Below are positions 49,066-58,897 of a stretch of DNA of 64,000 nt, in pieces. The notes under the pieces were generated by a model. It did not search any database. It was not told the origin of the DNA and was given only the letters and a program-made list of their open reading frames with translations. The position numbers were made by a program, and so were the translations under genes. The DNA lies in assembly GCF_000757425.2 (NCBI RefSeq), contig NZ_JPKR02000004.1:783941-847940 (forward strand). The letters are read 5' to 3'. Origin of the DNA: Tatumella morbirosei. Lineage in GTDB: Bacteria > Pseudomonadota > Gammaproteobacteria > Enterobacterales > Enterobacteriaceae. Numbering within the stretch: position 1 is the stretch's first letter; the number at the start of each line of letters is the position of its first letter.

Positions 49066-49395
49066 ACATTACCTCAATTTAGTGTGTAAATCGGTAAACG
49101 GTGAGGTTGTGCCGGTGGCCGGTGGCTTAACATCAGACACAATAGCACCGTGATCCGGATGCTGTATCGATAATTAAAATCATAAAATAAGTGGTGATTT
49201 ATTGCTAGTGGCATCCATATTGCAAAGTGGTTTTTGTTGATCCTGGTCATGATAAAATGGGAATTAATTTGCGAAGCGAATTAAAAACTACATACACTCA
49301 ATCACAGAGTTTACATGCTGGCACTGTCTGAACGTCTGATGAGATGAAGTTCAGCAGGCATATGCGTTTAAAGGCCTGTGTTAAGGGGGAATTTG
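49066..49395. promoter_or_regulatory. Divergent nagB/nagE control region with NagC-type operator
   Basis: 330 bases between the divergent starts. At 49264-49284 a near-perfect 21-base palindrome, TTAATTTGCGAAGCGAATTAA, matches the style of NagC operators. A weaker AT-rich dyad (AAATAA-N7-TTTATT, 49185-49203) lies about 80 bases away, so looping between two operators as in E. coli is plausible. A weak CRP-like TGTTGA-N6-TCATGA at about 49236 is uncertain. Confidence 0.65.
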
Positions 49396-51438
49396 GTGAA
49401 AATACTTGGTTATTTACAGAAGGTTGGTCGTGCGCTGATGGTGCCGGTAGCCACATTGCCCGCCGCTGCTATCCTGATGGGGGTAGGCTACTGGCTGGAC
49501 CCTGAGGCCTGGGGTGCCGGCAATGCATTAGCGGCTTTGCTGATTAAATCCGGTTCGGCCATCATTGATAATATGTCGGTGCTGTTTGCTATTGGTGTCG
49601 CTTACGGTTTATCAAAAGATAAAGATGGTTCGGCGGCACTGACCGGATTTGTCGGATTTCTGGTGGTGACCACACTTTGTTCACCCGCCGCAGTCGCCAT
49701 GATTCAGAAAATCCCGGTTGATCAGGTGCCTGCTGCATTTGGCAAAATTAATAATCAGTTCGTCGGTATTCTGGTGGGTATCCTATCGGCGGAGGTCTAT
49801 AACCGCTTTAGTCATGTCGAACTACCGAAGGCACTGTCGTTTTTTAGTGGACGTCGGTTGGTCCCGATCCTGGTATCTTTTCTGATGATCCTGGTCGCGT
49901 TTATTCTGATGTACGTCTGGCCGGTGATCTTTGGTGGTCTGGTGTCATTCGGTGAGCATATTCAGAAAATGGGCGCGGCCGGGGCGGGTATTTATGCTTT
50001 CTTTAATCGCCTGTTGATTCCTGTCGGATTACATCATGCTCTGAACTCTGTGTTCTGGTTTGATGTTGCGGGGATTAATGATATTCCCAAATTCCTGGGA
50101 GGTGCGGAATCTATTGCTAATGGTACAGGTATTGTCGGCATCACTGGTCGTTATCAGGCAGGTTTCTTCCCGATAATGATGTTTGGCCTGCCGGGGGCTG
50201 CGCTGGCCATCTGGCAATGTGCCCGCCCTGAGAACCGGGCAAAAGTGGGCAGTATCATGCTGGCGGCCGCCTTTGCAGCATTTTTCACCGGTATCACGGA
50301 GCCGCTGGAATTTTCCTTTATGTTCGTGGCGCCGGTGTTGTATGTGATCCATGCGGTACTGACCGGAATTTCGGTGTTTATTGCCGCGTCGATGCACTGG
50401 ATTGCCGGATTTGGTTTTAGCGCTGGATTAGTCGATCTGGCACTTTCAACCCGTAACCCATTGGCGACCCACTGGTATATGCTGATACCCCAAGGGCTGG
50501 TGTTCTTTGTTATCTACTATGTGGTATTCCGTTACACCATCATCAAATTTGATTTGAAAACACCCGGCCGGGAACTGGCGGTGAGTGGCGATGAGGCTGA
50601 CGGTTATGATGAAGATGTTGACCATTCTGTCAGCAATGATTCAGACACTGAAGCTTTGGCGCGCCGCTATATTGGTGCGGTTGGCGGTTCAGGCAATCTG
50701 ACCAATATCGATGCCTGTATTACAAGGTTACGCCTGAATGTAGCGGATGCTGATCAGGTGAATGATGCCCAGGCTAAAAAACTGGGGGCAGCGGGTGTCA
50801 TTCGGTTGAATAAGCAAAGCGTTCAGATTGTGGTGGGTACCCAGGCTGAAAGCATTGCCAGAGCAATGAAAACGGTGTTGAGTAAAGGTCCGGTGGCAGC
50901 AGCCGGTGGGGCAGTCATTCAGGAAAGCCGTCAGAAAGCGATCCCACCGGTCCAGGCGGTACGTAATGCTACATTGCCGGTAGTGGCCACGCTGGTGGCT
51001 CCGGTCAGTGGAGAGGTCATTGCCCTGGAAGAAGTACCGGACGAAGCTTTTGCCTCTAAAGCTGTCGGTGACGGACTGGCCATCAAACCTAGCAGCGGGA
51101 CAGTAGTGGCACCACTGAATGGTACCGTCGTTAAAATTTTTGAAACCCATCATGCGTTTTGTCTGATATCGGAAGAAGGAGTTGAAGTGATTGTGCATAT
51201 GGGGCTGGATACGGTATCGCTCCAGGGACAAGGTTTCACCTGCTTGATTAATGAAGGTGATAATGTCGTCACCGGCCAGCCGGTACTGGAAATGGATCTG
51301 GATTATCTGAACACACATGCGAAATCGATGGTGAGTCCGGTGGTGGTCAGTAATATCGAAGATTACAGCGGGCTTAAAATGCTGGCAGGGAGTCAGGTAG
51401 TTGCGGGTGAAACAGCCATTTATGAAATAAAAGGCTGA
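49396..51438 (+). CDS. nagE: N-acetylglucosamine-specific PTS permease EIICBA
   Basis: 680 residues from GTG 49396, with AAGGGGGA five bases upstream (a GTG six codons earlier lacks this). Order: EIIC membrane domain (about 1-370; GLHHALNSVFWF, TGITEPLEFSFMF), EIIB (about 410-490; IDACITRLRLNVAD with phospho-Cys) and EIIA (about 530-680; VIVHMGLDTVSLQGQGF with phospho-His). It imports GlcNAc and delivers GlcNAc-6-P to NagA. All three domains are fused as in E. coli. Confidence 0.96.
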   Translation: MKILGYLQKVGRALMVPVATLPAAAILMGVGYWLDPEAWGAGNALAALLIKSGSAIIDNMSVLFAIGVAYGLSKDKDGSAALTGFVGFLVVTTLCSPAAVAMIQKIPVDQVPAAFGKINNQFVGILVGILSAEVYNRFSHVELPKALSFFSGRRLVPILVSFLMILVAFILMYVWPVIFGGLVSFGEHIQKMGAAGAGIYAFFNRLLIPVGLHHALNSVFWFDVAGINDIPKFLGGAESIANGTGIVGITGRYQAGFFPIMMFGLPGAALAIWQCARPENRAKVGSIMLAAAFAAFFTGITEPLEFSFMFVAPVLYVIHAVLTGISVFIAASMHWIAGFGFSAGLVDLALSTRNPLATHWYMLIPQGLVFFVIYYVVFRYTIIKFDLKTPGRELAVSGDEADGYDEDVDHSVSNDSDTEALARRYIGAVGGSGNLTNIDACITRLRLNVADADQVNDAQAKKLGAAGVIRLNKQSVQIVVGTQAESIARAMKTVLSKGPVAAAGGAVIQESRQKAIPPVQAVRNATLPVVATLVAPVSGEVIALEEVPDEAFASKAVGDGLAIKPSSGTVVAPLNGTVVKIFETHHAFCLISEEGVEVIVHMGLDTVSLQGQGFTCLINEGDNVVTGQPVLEMDLDYLNTHAKSMVSPVVVSNIEDYSGLKMLAGSQVVAGETAIYEIKG

Positions 51439-51457
51439 TTCAGCCTCAAGGGTTATC

Positions 51458-51485
51458 AGGCAGGAAGCAATTCCTGCCTTTTTTT
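51458..51485 (+). terminator. nagE terminator
   Basis: Stem AGGCAGGAA / TTCCTGCCT with loop GCAA-type and a trailing T run, 20 bases after the stop. Confidence 0.92.
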
Positions 51486-51590
51486 ATCTTTGTTTATCAA
51501 CAAACGGTTGTTTCCCGGTGTCGCTTTGTGGATCATATCCGTTAACTGTTATGGGTAAAGTACCCTGATCTACGTACTGAGGAAATTGAG

Positions 51591-53258
51591 ATGAGTGAGG
51601 CTGAAGCCCGCCCAACTAACTTTATTCGTCAGATAATTGACGAAGATTTGGCGAGCGGTAAGCACAACACTGTGCATACACGTTTTCCACCCGAGCCGAA
51701 TGGCTATCTGCATATTGGTCACGCAAAATCCATTTGTCTGAATTTTGGAATTGCAGAGGACTACCAGGGACAATGTAATTTGCGTTTCGATGACACAAAC
51801 CCCGTTAAAGAAGACGTTGAGTTTGTGGAGTCGATTAAACGTGATGTGCAGTGGCTGGGCTATCAGTGGAACGGTCAGATTCATTATTCTTCAGACTATT
51901 TTGATCAGTTATATCACTATGCGACAGAACTGATTCAGAAGGGACTGGCTTATGTTGATGAACTTTCTCCTGATCAGATTCGTGAATATCGCGGTTCACT
52001 GACCTCTCCGGGTAAAAACAGCCCTTACCGTGATCGTTCGCCGGAAGAGAATCTGGCGTTGTTCGAAAAAATGCGTAACGGTGGCTTTGCTGAAGGTACC
52101 GCCTGTCTGCGTGCCAAAATCGATATGGCCTCAAGCTTTATGGTGATGCGCGACCCGGTACTGTACCGGATTAAGTTTGCAGAGCATCATCAGACCGGAA
52201 ATGCATGGTGCATCTACCCGATGTATGATTTTACCCACTGTATTTCGGATGCGCTGGAAGGCATTACTCATTCACTCTGTACGCTGGAATTCCAGGATAA
52301 CCGTCGCCTGTACGACTGGGTACTGGATAATATCTCTATTGAAGTTCACCCACGTCAGTACGAGTTTTCCAGGCTTAATCTGGAATATGCGGTCATGTCA
52401 AAACGAAAACTGACTCAGCTGGTGTCTGATAAAGTCGTGGAAGGGTGGGATGATCCGCGCATGCTGACCGTATCAGGTCTTCGTCGCCGGGGTTATACTG
52501 CTTCTGCTATTCGCGAGTTCTGTCGCCGTATTGGCGTGACTAAGCAGGACAATATCGTTGAGATGGCATCACTGGAATCCTGCATTCGTGATGATTTGAA
52601 CGAAAATGCTCCCCGTGCGATGGCGGTGTTGGATCCTGTTCGTGTGATTATCGAAAACCTGCCGGAAGGGCATACTGAAGTCCTGACTATGCCAAATCAT
52701 CCTAATCGTCCGGAAATGGGGAGCCGTGAGGTTATCTTCAGCCGTGAGGTGTGGATTGATCGCGCGGACTTCCGTGAAGAAGCGAATAAGCAATATAAAC
52801 GTCTGGTCACGGGTAAAGAAGTCAGGTTGCGTAATGCTTATGTGATTAAAGCTCTGCGGGCGGAAAAAGACGCTGAGGGCAATATCACTGCCATCTACTG
52901 CCAGTGTGACCCTGATACATTAAGCAAGGATCCTGCTGATGGTCGTAAAGTAAAAGGTGTCATCCATTGGGTATCAGTGGCTGCGGGCGTCCCTGCTGAA
53001 TTCCGTCTGTATGACCGGTTGTTCAGTGTGCCGAATCCAGGCGCTGAAGATGACTTCCTGTCAGCGATTAACCCTGACTCCTTACAGATCCGTCAGGGAT
53101 ATGCAGAACAGAGCCTGAAAAATGCGGAAGCATCTTTCTCTTATCAGTTTGAGCGTGAAGGCTATTTTTGCGCAGATAGTGTCTATTCAGGCCCTGAAAA
53201 ATTAGTCTTTAACCGCACCGTAGGCTTGCGGGATACCTGGACGAAAGTCGGTGTCTGA
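51591..53258 (+). CDS. glnS: Glutaminyl-tRNA synthetase
   Basis: 555-residue class I synthetase. HIGH-type motif in [23 protein letters not shown]-type motif [10 protein letters not shown], and two C-terminal anticodon-binding beta barrels. It serves the four tRNA-Gln genes seen in this window. The ATG follows GAGGAAATTGAG. Confidence 0.97.
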   Translation: MSEAEARPTNFIRQIIDEDLASGKHNTVHTRFPPEPNGYLHIGHAKSICLNFGIAEDYQGQCNLRFDDTNPVKEDVEFVESIKRDVQWLGYQWNGQIHYSSDYFDQLYHYATELIQKGLAYVDELSPDQIREYRGSLTSPGKNSPYRDRSPEENLALFEKMRNGGFAEGTACLRAKIDMASSFMVMRDPVLYRIKFAEHHQTGNAWCIYPMYDFTHCISDALEGITHSLCTLEFQDNRRLYDWVLDNISIEVHPRQYEFSRLNLEYAVMSKRKLTQLVSDKVVEGWDDPRMLTVSGLRRRGYTASAIREFCRRIGVTKQDNIVEMASLESCIRDDLNENAPRAMAVLDPVRVIIENLPEGHTEVLTMPNHPNRPEMGSREVIFSREVWIDRADFREEANKQYKRLVTGKEVRLRNAYVIKALRAEKDAEGNITAIYCQCDPDTLSKDPADGRKVKGVIHWVSVAAGVPAEFRLYDRLFSVPNPGAEDDFLSAINPDSLQIRQGYAEQSLKNAEASFSYQFEREGYFCADSVYSGPEKLVFNRTVGLRDTWTKVGV

Positions 53259-53274
53259 TAGTGATGACTGACCA

Positions 53275-53304
53275 AAAAGCGCCACAGTTGTGGCGTTTTT
53301 TTTA
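53275..53304 (+). terminator. glnS terminator
   Basis: Stem AGCGCCACA / TGTGGCGTT with a 2-nt centre and a run of T, directly after glnS. Confidence 0.88.
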
Positions 53305-53646
53305 ATAAAATTTATGGCATAAATTTTTATGAAATTCTGTGATCTTCCCGTTTATTATGAGCTAATACTATGAATTTATTGGGATTATCCCATAACCTAT
53401 GTTAAGGCATGCTTCGGTAAGTCGTTATTTCACAAAGCGATAATATGACTCTTTGATATCATGAAAAACTGCAACAGCAACCAGATCTATGTGAATGTTT
53501 TTGTTGATTTGAATAATACCCGGGCAGGGCAGAGTAATAAGAAAAGCGGGCAATAAAAACCCGCAAAGTATGCGGGTTTATCAGGTGATTGTGCTACCGG
53601 CGGCAGACTATCTGAGCAACTGCTGAATAATCAGTAGGAATACTGA
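53305..53646. other. Gap between glnS and fur; fur terminator, chiPQ absent
   Basis: About 340 bases with no gene. E. coli has chiP-chiQ here; nothing of them is recognisable. The right part holds the fur terminator (53555-53579) and a perfect 10-bp hairpin at the fur stop. Confidence 0.6.
53550..53579 (-). terminator. fur terminator
   Basis: AAACCCGCA / TGCGGGTTT stem with 5-nt loop followed on the minus strand by TTATTG. Confidence 0.75.
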
Positions 53647-53650
53647 TTAT
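53627..53650. repeat. Perfect hairpin overlapping the fur stop codon
   Basis: ATAATCAGTA, GGAA loop, TACTGATTAT. The 10-bp stem includes the fur stop (53647-53649); a likely mRNA 3' structure. Confidence 0.6.
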
Positions 53651-54093
53651 TTATCGTTATGCAGTGACTCATCTTCGCGGCAATCGCCTTCGGTACAGTG
53701 GCCATACAGATACAGGCTATGGTTCGTCAGCTTAATGCCAAACCGTGTCGCGATTTCACGCTGGCGTTGTTCAATTGACTCATCACTGAATTCAATGACT
53801 TTACCGCAGTCGAGGCAAATCAAATGGTCATGATGCTGTTGTTGAGTCAATTCAAAAACTGACTTCCCGCCTTCGAAGTTGTGGCGCGTTACAATACCCG
53901 CGTCATCGAACTGGTTAAGCACACGGTACACCGTGGCCAGACCAATTTCTTCACCCATATCGATCAGGCGTTTGTACAAGTCTTCCGCACTGACGTGGTG
54001 GCATTCTGGTTCCTGAAGTACTTCCAGAATTTTCAGTCTTGGAAGTGTCACTTTCAGACCAGCCTTCTTCAATGCGGAGTTGTTGTCAGTCAT
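53647..54093 (-). CDS. fur: Ferric uptake regulator Fur
   Basis: 148 residues, equal to E. coli Fur. N-terminal winged helix (LKVTLPRLKILEVLQEPECH), zinc/iron ligands HHDHLICLDCGKVIEF and the C-terminal CTEGDCREDE pair. It is the iron-responsive master repressor. ATG is preceded by AACAGGACACAAACTGC, nearly the same context as in E. coli. The 340-base gap to fldA holds its promoter; no clear Fur box seen. Confidence 0.97.
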   Translation of the reverse strand: MTDNNSALKKAGLKVTLPRLKILEVLQEPECHHVSAEDLYKRLIDMGEEIGLATVYRVLNQFDDAGIVTRHNFEGGKSVFELTQQQHHDHLICLDCGKVIEFSDESIEQRQREIATRFGIKLTNHSLYLYGHCTEGDCREDESLHNDK

Positions 54094-54433
54094 GCAGTTT
54101 GTGTCCTGTTACTTTTGAAAAATGACTTTGGCAAGAAGCCCTGAAGTTTGGTTAATGACCTTATAATTTTTAATCCATTATAGAACTGATGCACCGAAAT
54201 TGAAACTACAGCCCTTAAACACTCGCGGAGAAATGCCCAGCGGACAAGGAACTGTCAGAGAAAAAACAGACAGTTTATCGCTCTCAGGTAATTTCAGTCT
54301 TTGTTCCCTGAACCCCTGAAAACTCCGTGTCTGTATTATGTGTTGAAGAAATTAATGCGGGTGCTACTGGCCATCTTAGTCATTCCCGCAGGTGCTGAAG
54401 CTAACAGTACCACAACTCTGATGAAAAACCCTA
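54094..54433. promoter_or_regulatory. fur upstream region (fldA-fur gap)
   Basis: 340 bases. In the frame overlapping the fur start, the minus strand reads SKVTGHKLHD then stop, the position of the E. coli uof leader peptide end, but no start codon lies upstream in that frame, so uof is not called. An AT-rich TTATAAGG stretch near 54165 could be the fur -10 region. No other feature found. Confidence 0.4.
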
Positions 54434-54964
54434 TTAAGCGTCGAGGATTTCTTTCAGTTGCAACTCGTCTGCCACCTGGTTCACCCACTGGCTAACTCGC
54501 TGACTGGTAAGTTCCGGCTGACGGTCTTCATCAATAGCCAACCCCAGGAAGTGGCTGTCATCTGCCAGGCCCTTGGAGGCTTCAAAATGGTAACCGGCAG
54601 TTGGCCAGTGACCAACAATCACGGCACCGTTTGGTTCGATAATGTCACGTATCGTGCCCAGGGCATCACAGAAATATTCCGCATAATCTTCCTGGTCACC
54701 ACAACCGAACAGAGCGACCAGTTTGCCGTTAAAATCAATCTCTTCCAGGGTAGGGAAGAAATCATCCCAGTCACACTGTGCTTCGCCGTAATACCAGGTC
54801 GGGATACCCAGCAACAGAATATCGAAAGCTTCCAAATCTTCTTTGGTACTTTTCGCGATGTCGTGCACTTCAGCAACGTCTTTACCCAATTGTTTTTGGA
54901 TCATTTTTGCGATGTTTTCAGTGTTGCCGGTATCGCTGCCAAAAAAGATGCCTACGATTGCCAT
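54434..54964 (-). CDS. fldA: Flavodoxin 1
   Basis: 176 residues, equal to E. coli FldA. FMN phosphate loop GSDTGNTENIAKMI, the isoalloxazine loops GIPTWYYGEAQCDWDDF and FGCGDQEDYAEYFCD. An essential low-potential electron carrier for IspG/H, BioB, MetH and PFL activation. Lies upstream of fur as in E. coli. Confidence 0.97.
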   Translation of the reverse strand: MAIVGIFFGSDTGNTENIAKMIQKQLGKDVAEVHDIAKSTKEDLEAFDILLLGIPTWYYGEAQCDWDDFFPTLEEIDFNGKLVALFGCGDQEDYAEYFCDALGTIRDIIEPNGAVIVGHWPTAGYHFEASKGLADDSHFLGLAIDEDRQPELTSQRVSQWVNQVADELQLKEILDA

Positions 54965-55097
54965 GTGGGTATAACCTCTTGAATCTTCAGATCAGATAAT
55001 TGTAATTTCAGTACAGATATGCAGATGATAGCAGACCTGTGTGGTGTGAGAAACTTGTAAACCGGCCAGATTTGCTCCTGAGTGCGGTTGCCCGAAC

Positions 55098-55373
55098 CTA
55101 ATCTTGTTTTAATTGAGCCAGGATAATTTGTTCTATGAGTTCACTTCGACTCAGGTTTTGTTCCGCCGCCAGAGAGTTCAGAGCATCGACAATGTCACTG
55201 CTCATCTTGAGTTCAACCCGCTGTAGTCCACGGACTTTATCGCGCTTTAGCTGATTGCGTTTATTTATCCGCAGTTGCTCATCCCGTGAGAGCAGACTGG
55301 TTTTGGGACGACCCGGCCGGCGTTCGTTGGCGAACAAATCGAGCGTAGTACGATCCGTATTTTCTTTTGCCAT
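55098..55373 (-). CDS. ybfE: YbfE-family (LexA-regulated-type) small DNA-binding protein
   Basis: 91 residues from ATG 55373 (MAKENTDRTTLDLFANERRP), matching the E. coli YbfE N-terminus; a start 13 codons upstream is discounted. RPGRPKTSLLSRDEQLRINK and a C-terminal ribbon-helix-helix-like VELKMSSDIVDALNSLA are conserved. E. coli ybfE is SOS-induced; a canonical LexA box is not visible here, although a dyad sits directly upstream. Confidence 0.92.
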   Translation of the reverse strand: MAKENTDRTTLDLFANERRPGRPKTSLLSRDEQLRINKRNQLKRDKVRGLQRVELKMSSDIVDALNSLAAEQNLSRSELIEQIILAQLKQD

Positions 55374-55392
55374 GATTTTTGAAACTGAACAC

Positions 55393-55416
55393 CTGCGTTG
55401 TATCAGATACACGCAG
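55393..55416. promoter_or_regulatory. Dyad upstream of ybfE
   Basis: CTGCGTTGTATC - A - GATACACGCAG, inverted arms differing by one missing base. It lies 20-43 bases upstream of the ybfE start. The spacing of CTG/CAG is not that of a LexA box (CTG-N10-CAG), so the regulator is unknown. Confidence 0.4.
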
Positions 55417-55519
55417 CAAAATGATGAATGAACACAGTTATCATGTTAAAAGCACACGATAAAAATTTAGCGCGCAATCATACTCCAGTGCGATGAATGA
55501 CGCCAATACTTATACAGTT

Positions 55520-56303
55520 TCACTCCGCAGTTTTCGCCGCCAGTGACAGAAAACGTTGTACTGCACTGATGACCGCCCGGGGGTTTTTCTGCATGCACCC
55601 AGTGCCCGGCCCCGGCGACAATATGCGCTTTGGCCTGCGGGAACTGGGCCAGTAATTCAGTCCGGTAGCTATTATCCAGGTAGGGTGAGTTGCCACCTGC
55701 AATAAACAAGGCTGGACCAGGCCAGGCAGGACAAGTTTTCCAGCCGGTAATGGCTTCATAATTGTCCCAGAGTACCGGAATATTAAATAGCCATTCGCCC
55801 TGATGGAATGATTTCAGCAGAAAGTTAATGACCATTTCATCATTAAGAACAGGGCGCATTAATTCTGCCGCAGATTCTCTGCGTGTAACACCGGTATCAC
55901 TCACGATACGTAGTGCCGTAAAAATATCATCATGTCGTCTGAGGGGATAATTAACCGGAGCGATATCGATCATTATCAGGCGGCGTACTCTGTGCGGGGC
56001 CAGCGCAGCCAGTGCCATTGCGATTTTTCCACCCATAGAGTGACCAATCACATCCACCTGATCCAGTTGGTAGTGATCGAGGGTGTCTGCCATATCCTGA
56101 GCCATCGCTGAGTAATTCATTTCCGTGGAGCGGGGCGAGTGGCCGTGATTTCTGACATCCACCTGTAATACCCGGGTGAGAGGTTTCAGGCTGCGGGCCA
56201 ACCCACCCAGATTATCCAGACTGCCGAACAGGCCATGTATTAGCAGGGCCGGGGTCGAATTTTCATCAATTTGCTCAGTTTGCAGACGGCTGTTTAAAAT
56301 CAT
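55520..56303 (-). pseudogene. ybfF: Alpha/beta-hydrolase esterase YbfF with 3' frameshift
   Basis: Esterase of the alpha/beta-hydrolase fold; LLIHGLFGSLDNLG (oxyanion region), VIGHSMGGKIAMALA (nucleophile Ser) and AGAGHWVHAEKP (catalytic His) are intact. After EKP a run of five C (55579-55583) shifts the frame and the literal reading continues into 32 unrelated residues, ending at 55467. With four C the protein continues RAVISAVQRFLSLAAKTAE and stops at 55520, giving about 260 residues, the usual family ending. Catalytic residues precede the break, so the shifted product might retain activity; a homopolymer sequencing error is equally possible. Confidence 0.8.
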
Positions 56304-56543
56304 GGCAAAGTTCTTACAGTGGAAAGACTTGCTTAGGGTATCATGGTTTAATCTTTCAGGAACTCAGCGGCTAATCTTTAGGGCATTTTCTGACTTTTAG
56401 CGGAATTGCTATTCAGCTCTATCGGCGGGTTTGAGTTTAATTTTATAATCAACAGGTAAAATACCGCGCACAGAATCCCCGGAAATTTCCGGTATACTGA
56501 TGTTTACAGGATTTTTACCTCAGTCATAACAGTACGGAAAAAG

Positions 56544-57095
56544 ATGAAAACGATTGAAGTAGACGATGACCTTTATCGCTATATTGCCAGCCACACCCGT
56601 CATATTGGCGAAAGTGCCTCAGATATTCTGCGCAGAATGTTGAAAGTTTCTGAGCAGGCAGTTTCTGGTACAGACCAGGACAAGGCAGAAGCGGAAAAGG
56701 ATGATGCACCTGCACTGGCTGCTGTGCGCAGTAATGTTCGTCCGCAGGATCGGGTTCGCACTGTACGTGAACTGCTATTATCCGATGAATATGCAGACCA
56801 GAAGCGTGCCGTTAACCGGTTTATGATGGTGCTGTCAACACTGTACCGGCTGGAACCCCAGGAATTTCAGTTGGCAACCACGACCATGCAGGGGCGTACC
56901 CGGGTCTATTTTGCGGGTGATGAACAGACACTTTTACAGAATGGTACACATACCAAACCAAAACATATCCCGGGGACTCCGTATTGGGTTATCACCAATA
57001 CTAATACCGGGCGCAAGTGCAGCATGATCGAACATATTATGCAGTCAATGAAGTTCCCTCAGGAACTCGCTGATAAAGTTTGCGGTACAATCTAA
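56544..57095 (+). CDS. seqA: Replication initiation regulator SeqA
   Basis: 183 residues. The N-terminal multimerisation domain MKTIEVDDDLYRYIASHTRH and the C-terminal hemimethylated-GATC binding domain (TTMQGRTRVYFAGDEQ, TKPKHIPGTPYWVITNTNTG) are intact. It sequesters newly replicated oriC and the dnaA promoter. It begins 240 bases after the divergent ybfF start and is followed by pgm at 29 bases (operon). Confidence 0.97.
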   Translation: MKTIEVDDDLYRYIASHTRHIGESASDILRRMLKVSEQAVSGTDQDKAEAEKDDAPALAAVRSNVRPQDRVRTVRELLLSDEYADQKRAVNRFMMVLSTLYRLEPQEFQLATTTMQGRTRVYFAGDEQTLLQNGTHTKPKHIPGTPYWVITNTNTGRKCSMIEHIMQSMKFPQELADKVCGTI

Positions 57096-57124
57096 TCCGA
57101 ACATAAGCGTTAGGGAGAAATGCC

Positions 57125-58764
57125 ATGGCCAATCACCCAAGAGCAGGGCAACCCGCTCAGCAGAGTGACCTGATTAATGTTGCACAACTGACATCACAAT
57201 ATTATGTGCTAAAACCGGATATTGATAACAGTGAGCATGCTGTTAAGTTTGGAACTTCCGGTCACCGTGGCAGCTCAGCCCGTCAGAGTTTCAACGAAAC
57301 TCATATCCTTGCTATCGCTCAGGCCATTGCCGAAGAACGTAAAAAAATGGTATTACCGGGCCTTGCTATGTCGGTAAGGACACGCATGCGCTTTCAGAAC
57401 CGGCGATCCTTTCGGTGCTGGAAGTACTGACAGCTAACGGGGTGAGGGTGATTATCCAACAGGATAATGGCTATACACCAACGCCCTCGATCTCTAACGC
57501 GATCCTTGAACATAATAAACACCACAGCTCACAGGCTGATGGTATTGTGATCACGCCGTCACATAACCCGCCGGATGATGGTGGCATTAAATACAATCCA
57601 CCTAATGGCGGGCCTGCTGATACTAACGTCACTAAAGTGGTAGAAGCGCGAGCCAACCAACTGATTAAAGACGGCCTGCGTGATGTCAAACGCTTCACTC
57701 TGAGTCAGGCTTACGAAAGTGGTCTGATTAGCGAGCAGGATCTGGTACAGCCTTATATCGAAGGTTTGGCAGAGATCATTGACTTTGATGCCATTAAAAA
57801 AGCGAATCTGACGATTGGCGTTGATCCCCTTGGTGGTTCCGGCATTGGCTACTGGCCACGGATCGCTGAGCACTATCAGCTAAATATTACCCTGGTTAAC
57901 GATGCCATTGATCAGACCTTCCGCTTTATGCACCTCGATAAGGATGGCGCAATCCGGATGGATTGCTCTTCTGAATGTGCGATGGCAGGACTGCTGGCAC
58001 TGCGTGACAAATTCGATTTGGCTTTTGCCAACGATCCTGACTATGACAGGCACGGTATCGTTACCCCGTCGGGCCTGATGAACCCCAACCATTACCTTGC
58101 CGTCGCGATTGATTATCTGTTCCGCCATCGTCAACAGTGGTCAGCCGATGTGGCTGTCGGGAAAACCCTGGTTTCCAGTGCCATGATTGACCGTGTCGTG
58201 AATGATCTGGGCCGTAAGCTGGTGGAAGTTCCTGTGGGCTTTAAATGGTTTGTTGATGGGTTATTTGATGGCACCCTTGGTTTCGGTGGTGAAGAGAGTG
58301 CCGGAGCTTCTTTCCTGCGTTTTGACGGTACGCCATGGTCAACCGATAAAGATGGCATCATTATGTGCCTGCTGGCTGCTGAAATTACCGCAGTGACAGG
58401 TCTGAACCCGCAGCAGCATTACGACAATCTGGCGGCTAAATTTGGTTCTCCAAGCTATAACCGAATTCAGGCGACGGCCAGTTCCGCTCAAAAAGCCGTG
58501 CTGTCTAAGCTGTCTCCGGAGATGGTCAGCGCAGACACGTTGGCAGGTGATCCGATTATTGCCCGCCTGACCGAAGCTCCGGGTAACGGTGCATCCATTG
58601 GGGGATTGAAAGTGATGACCAAAAACGGCTGGTTTGCCGCCCGTCCTTCAGGTACCGAAGATGCTTACAAAATTTATTGTGAAAGCTTCCTTGGCGCTGA
58701 GCATCGCGAAAAAATTGAACAGGAAGCGGTTAAGATCGTCAGTGAAGTTCTGAAAAATGCCTGA
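57125..58764 (+). pseudogene. pgm: Phosphoglucomutase, frameshifted in a poly-A run
   Basis: Alpha-D-phosphohexomutase interconverting Glc-1-P and Glc-6-P. The frame breaks after IAEERKK at a run of seven A (57341-57347). Adding one A restores [20 protein letters not shown] and a continuous 546-residue protein, exactly the E. coli Pgm length. The rest is fully conserved: [16 protein letters not shown] (catalytic phosphoserine loop), [10 protein letters not shown] (metal loop), [10 protein letters not shown] and [13 protein letters not shown]. Since everything else looks under selection, either a very recent mutation, slippage rescue, or a sequencing error explains the break. Confidence 0.85.
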
Positions 58765-58784
58765 CAGCTGATACTTTTGTGAAG

Positions 58785-58809
58785 AAAGCGCCCGATGGGC
58801 GCTTTTTTT
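58785..58809 (+). terminator. pgm terminator
   Basis: Stem AAAGCGCCC / GGGCGCTTT, loop GAT, followed by T run, 20 bases after the stop. Confidence 0.92.
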
Positions 58810-58897
58810 GTGCCTGAGTTATATATGAACAGAGGCTGTTGGCGGACAGACAGATCTTTTGGGACGGGAACCTGCCGCCGGATTCAGTATAAAAACA

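Noticed and set aside
54094-54130. uof leader peptide upstream of fur
   Set aside because: The end of the frame resembles E. coli uof (VTG...HD-stop overlapping fur), but no start codon exists in frame upstream.
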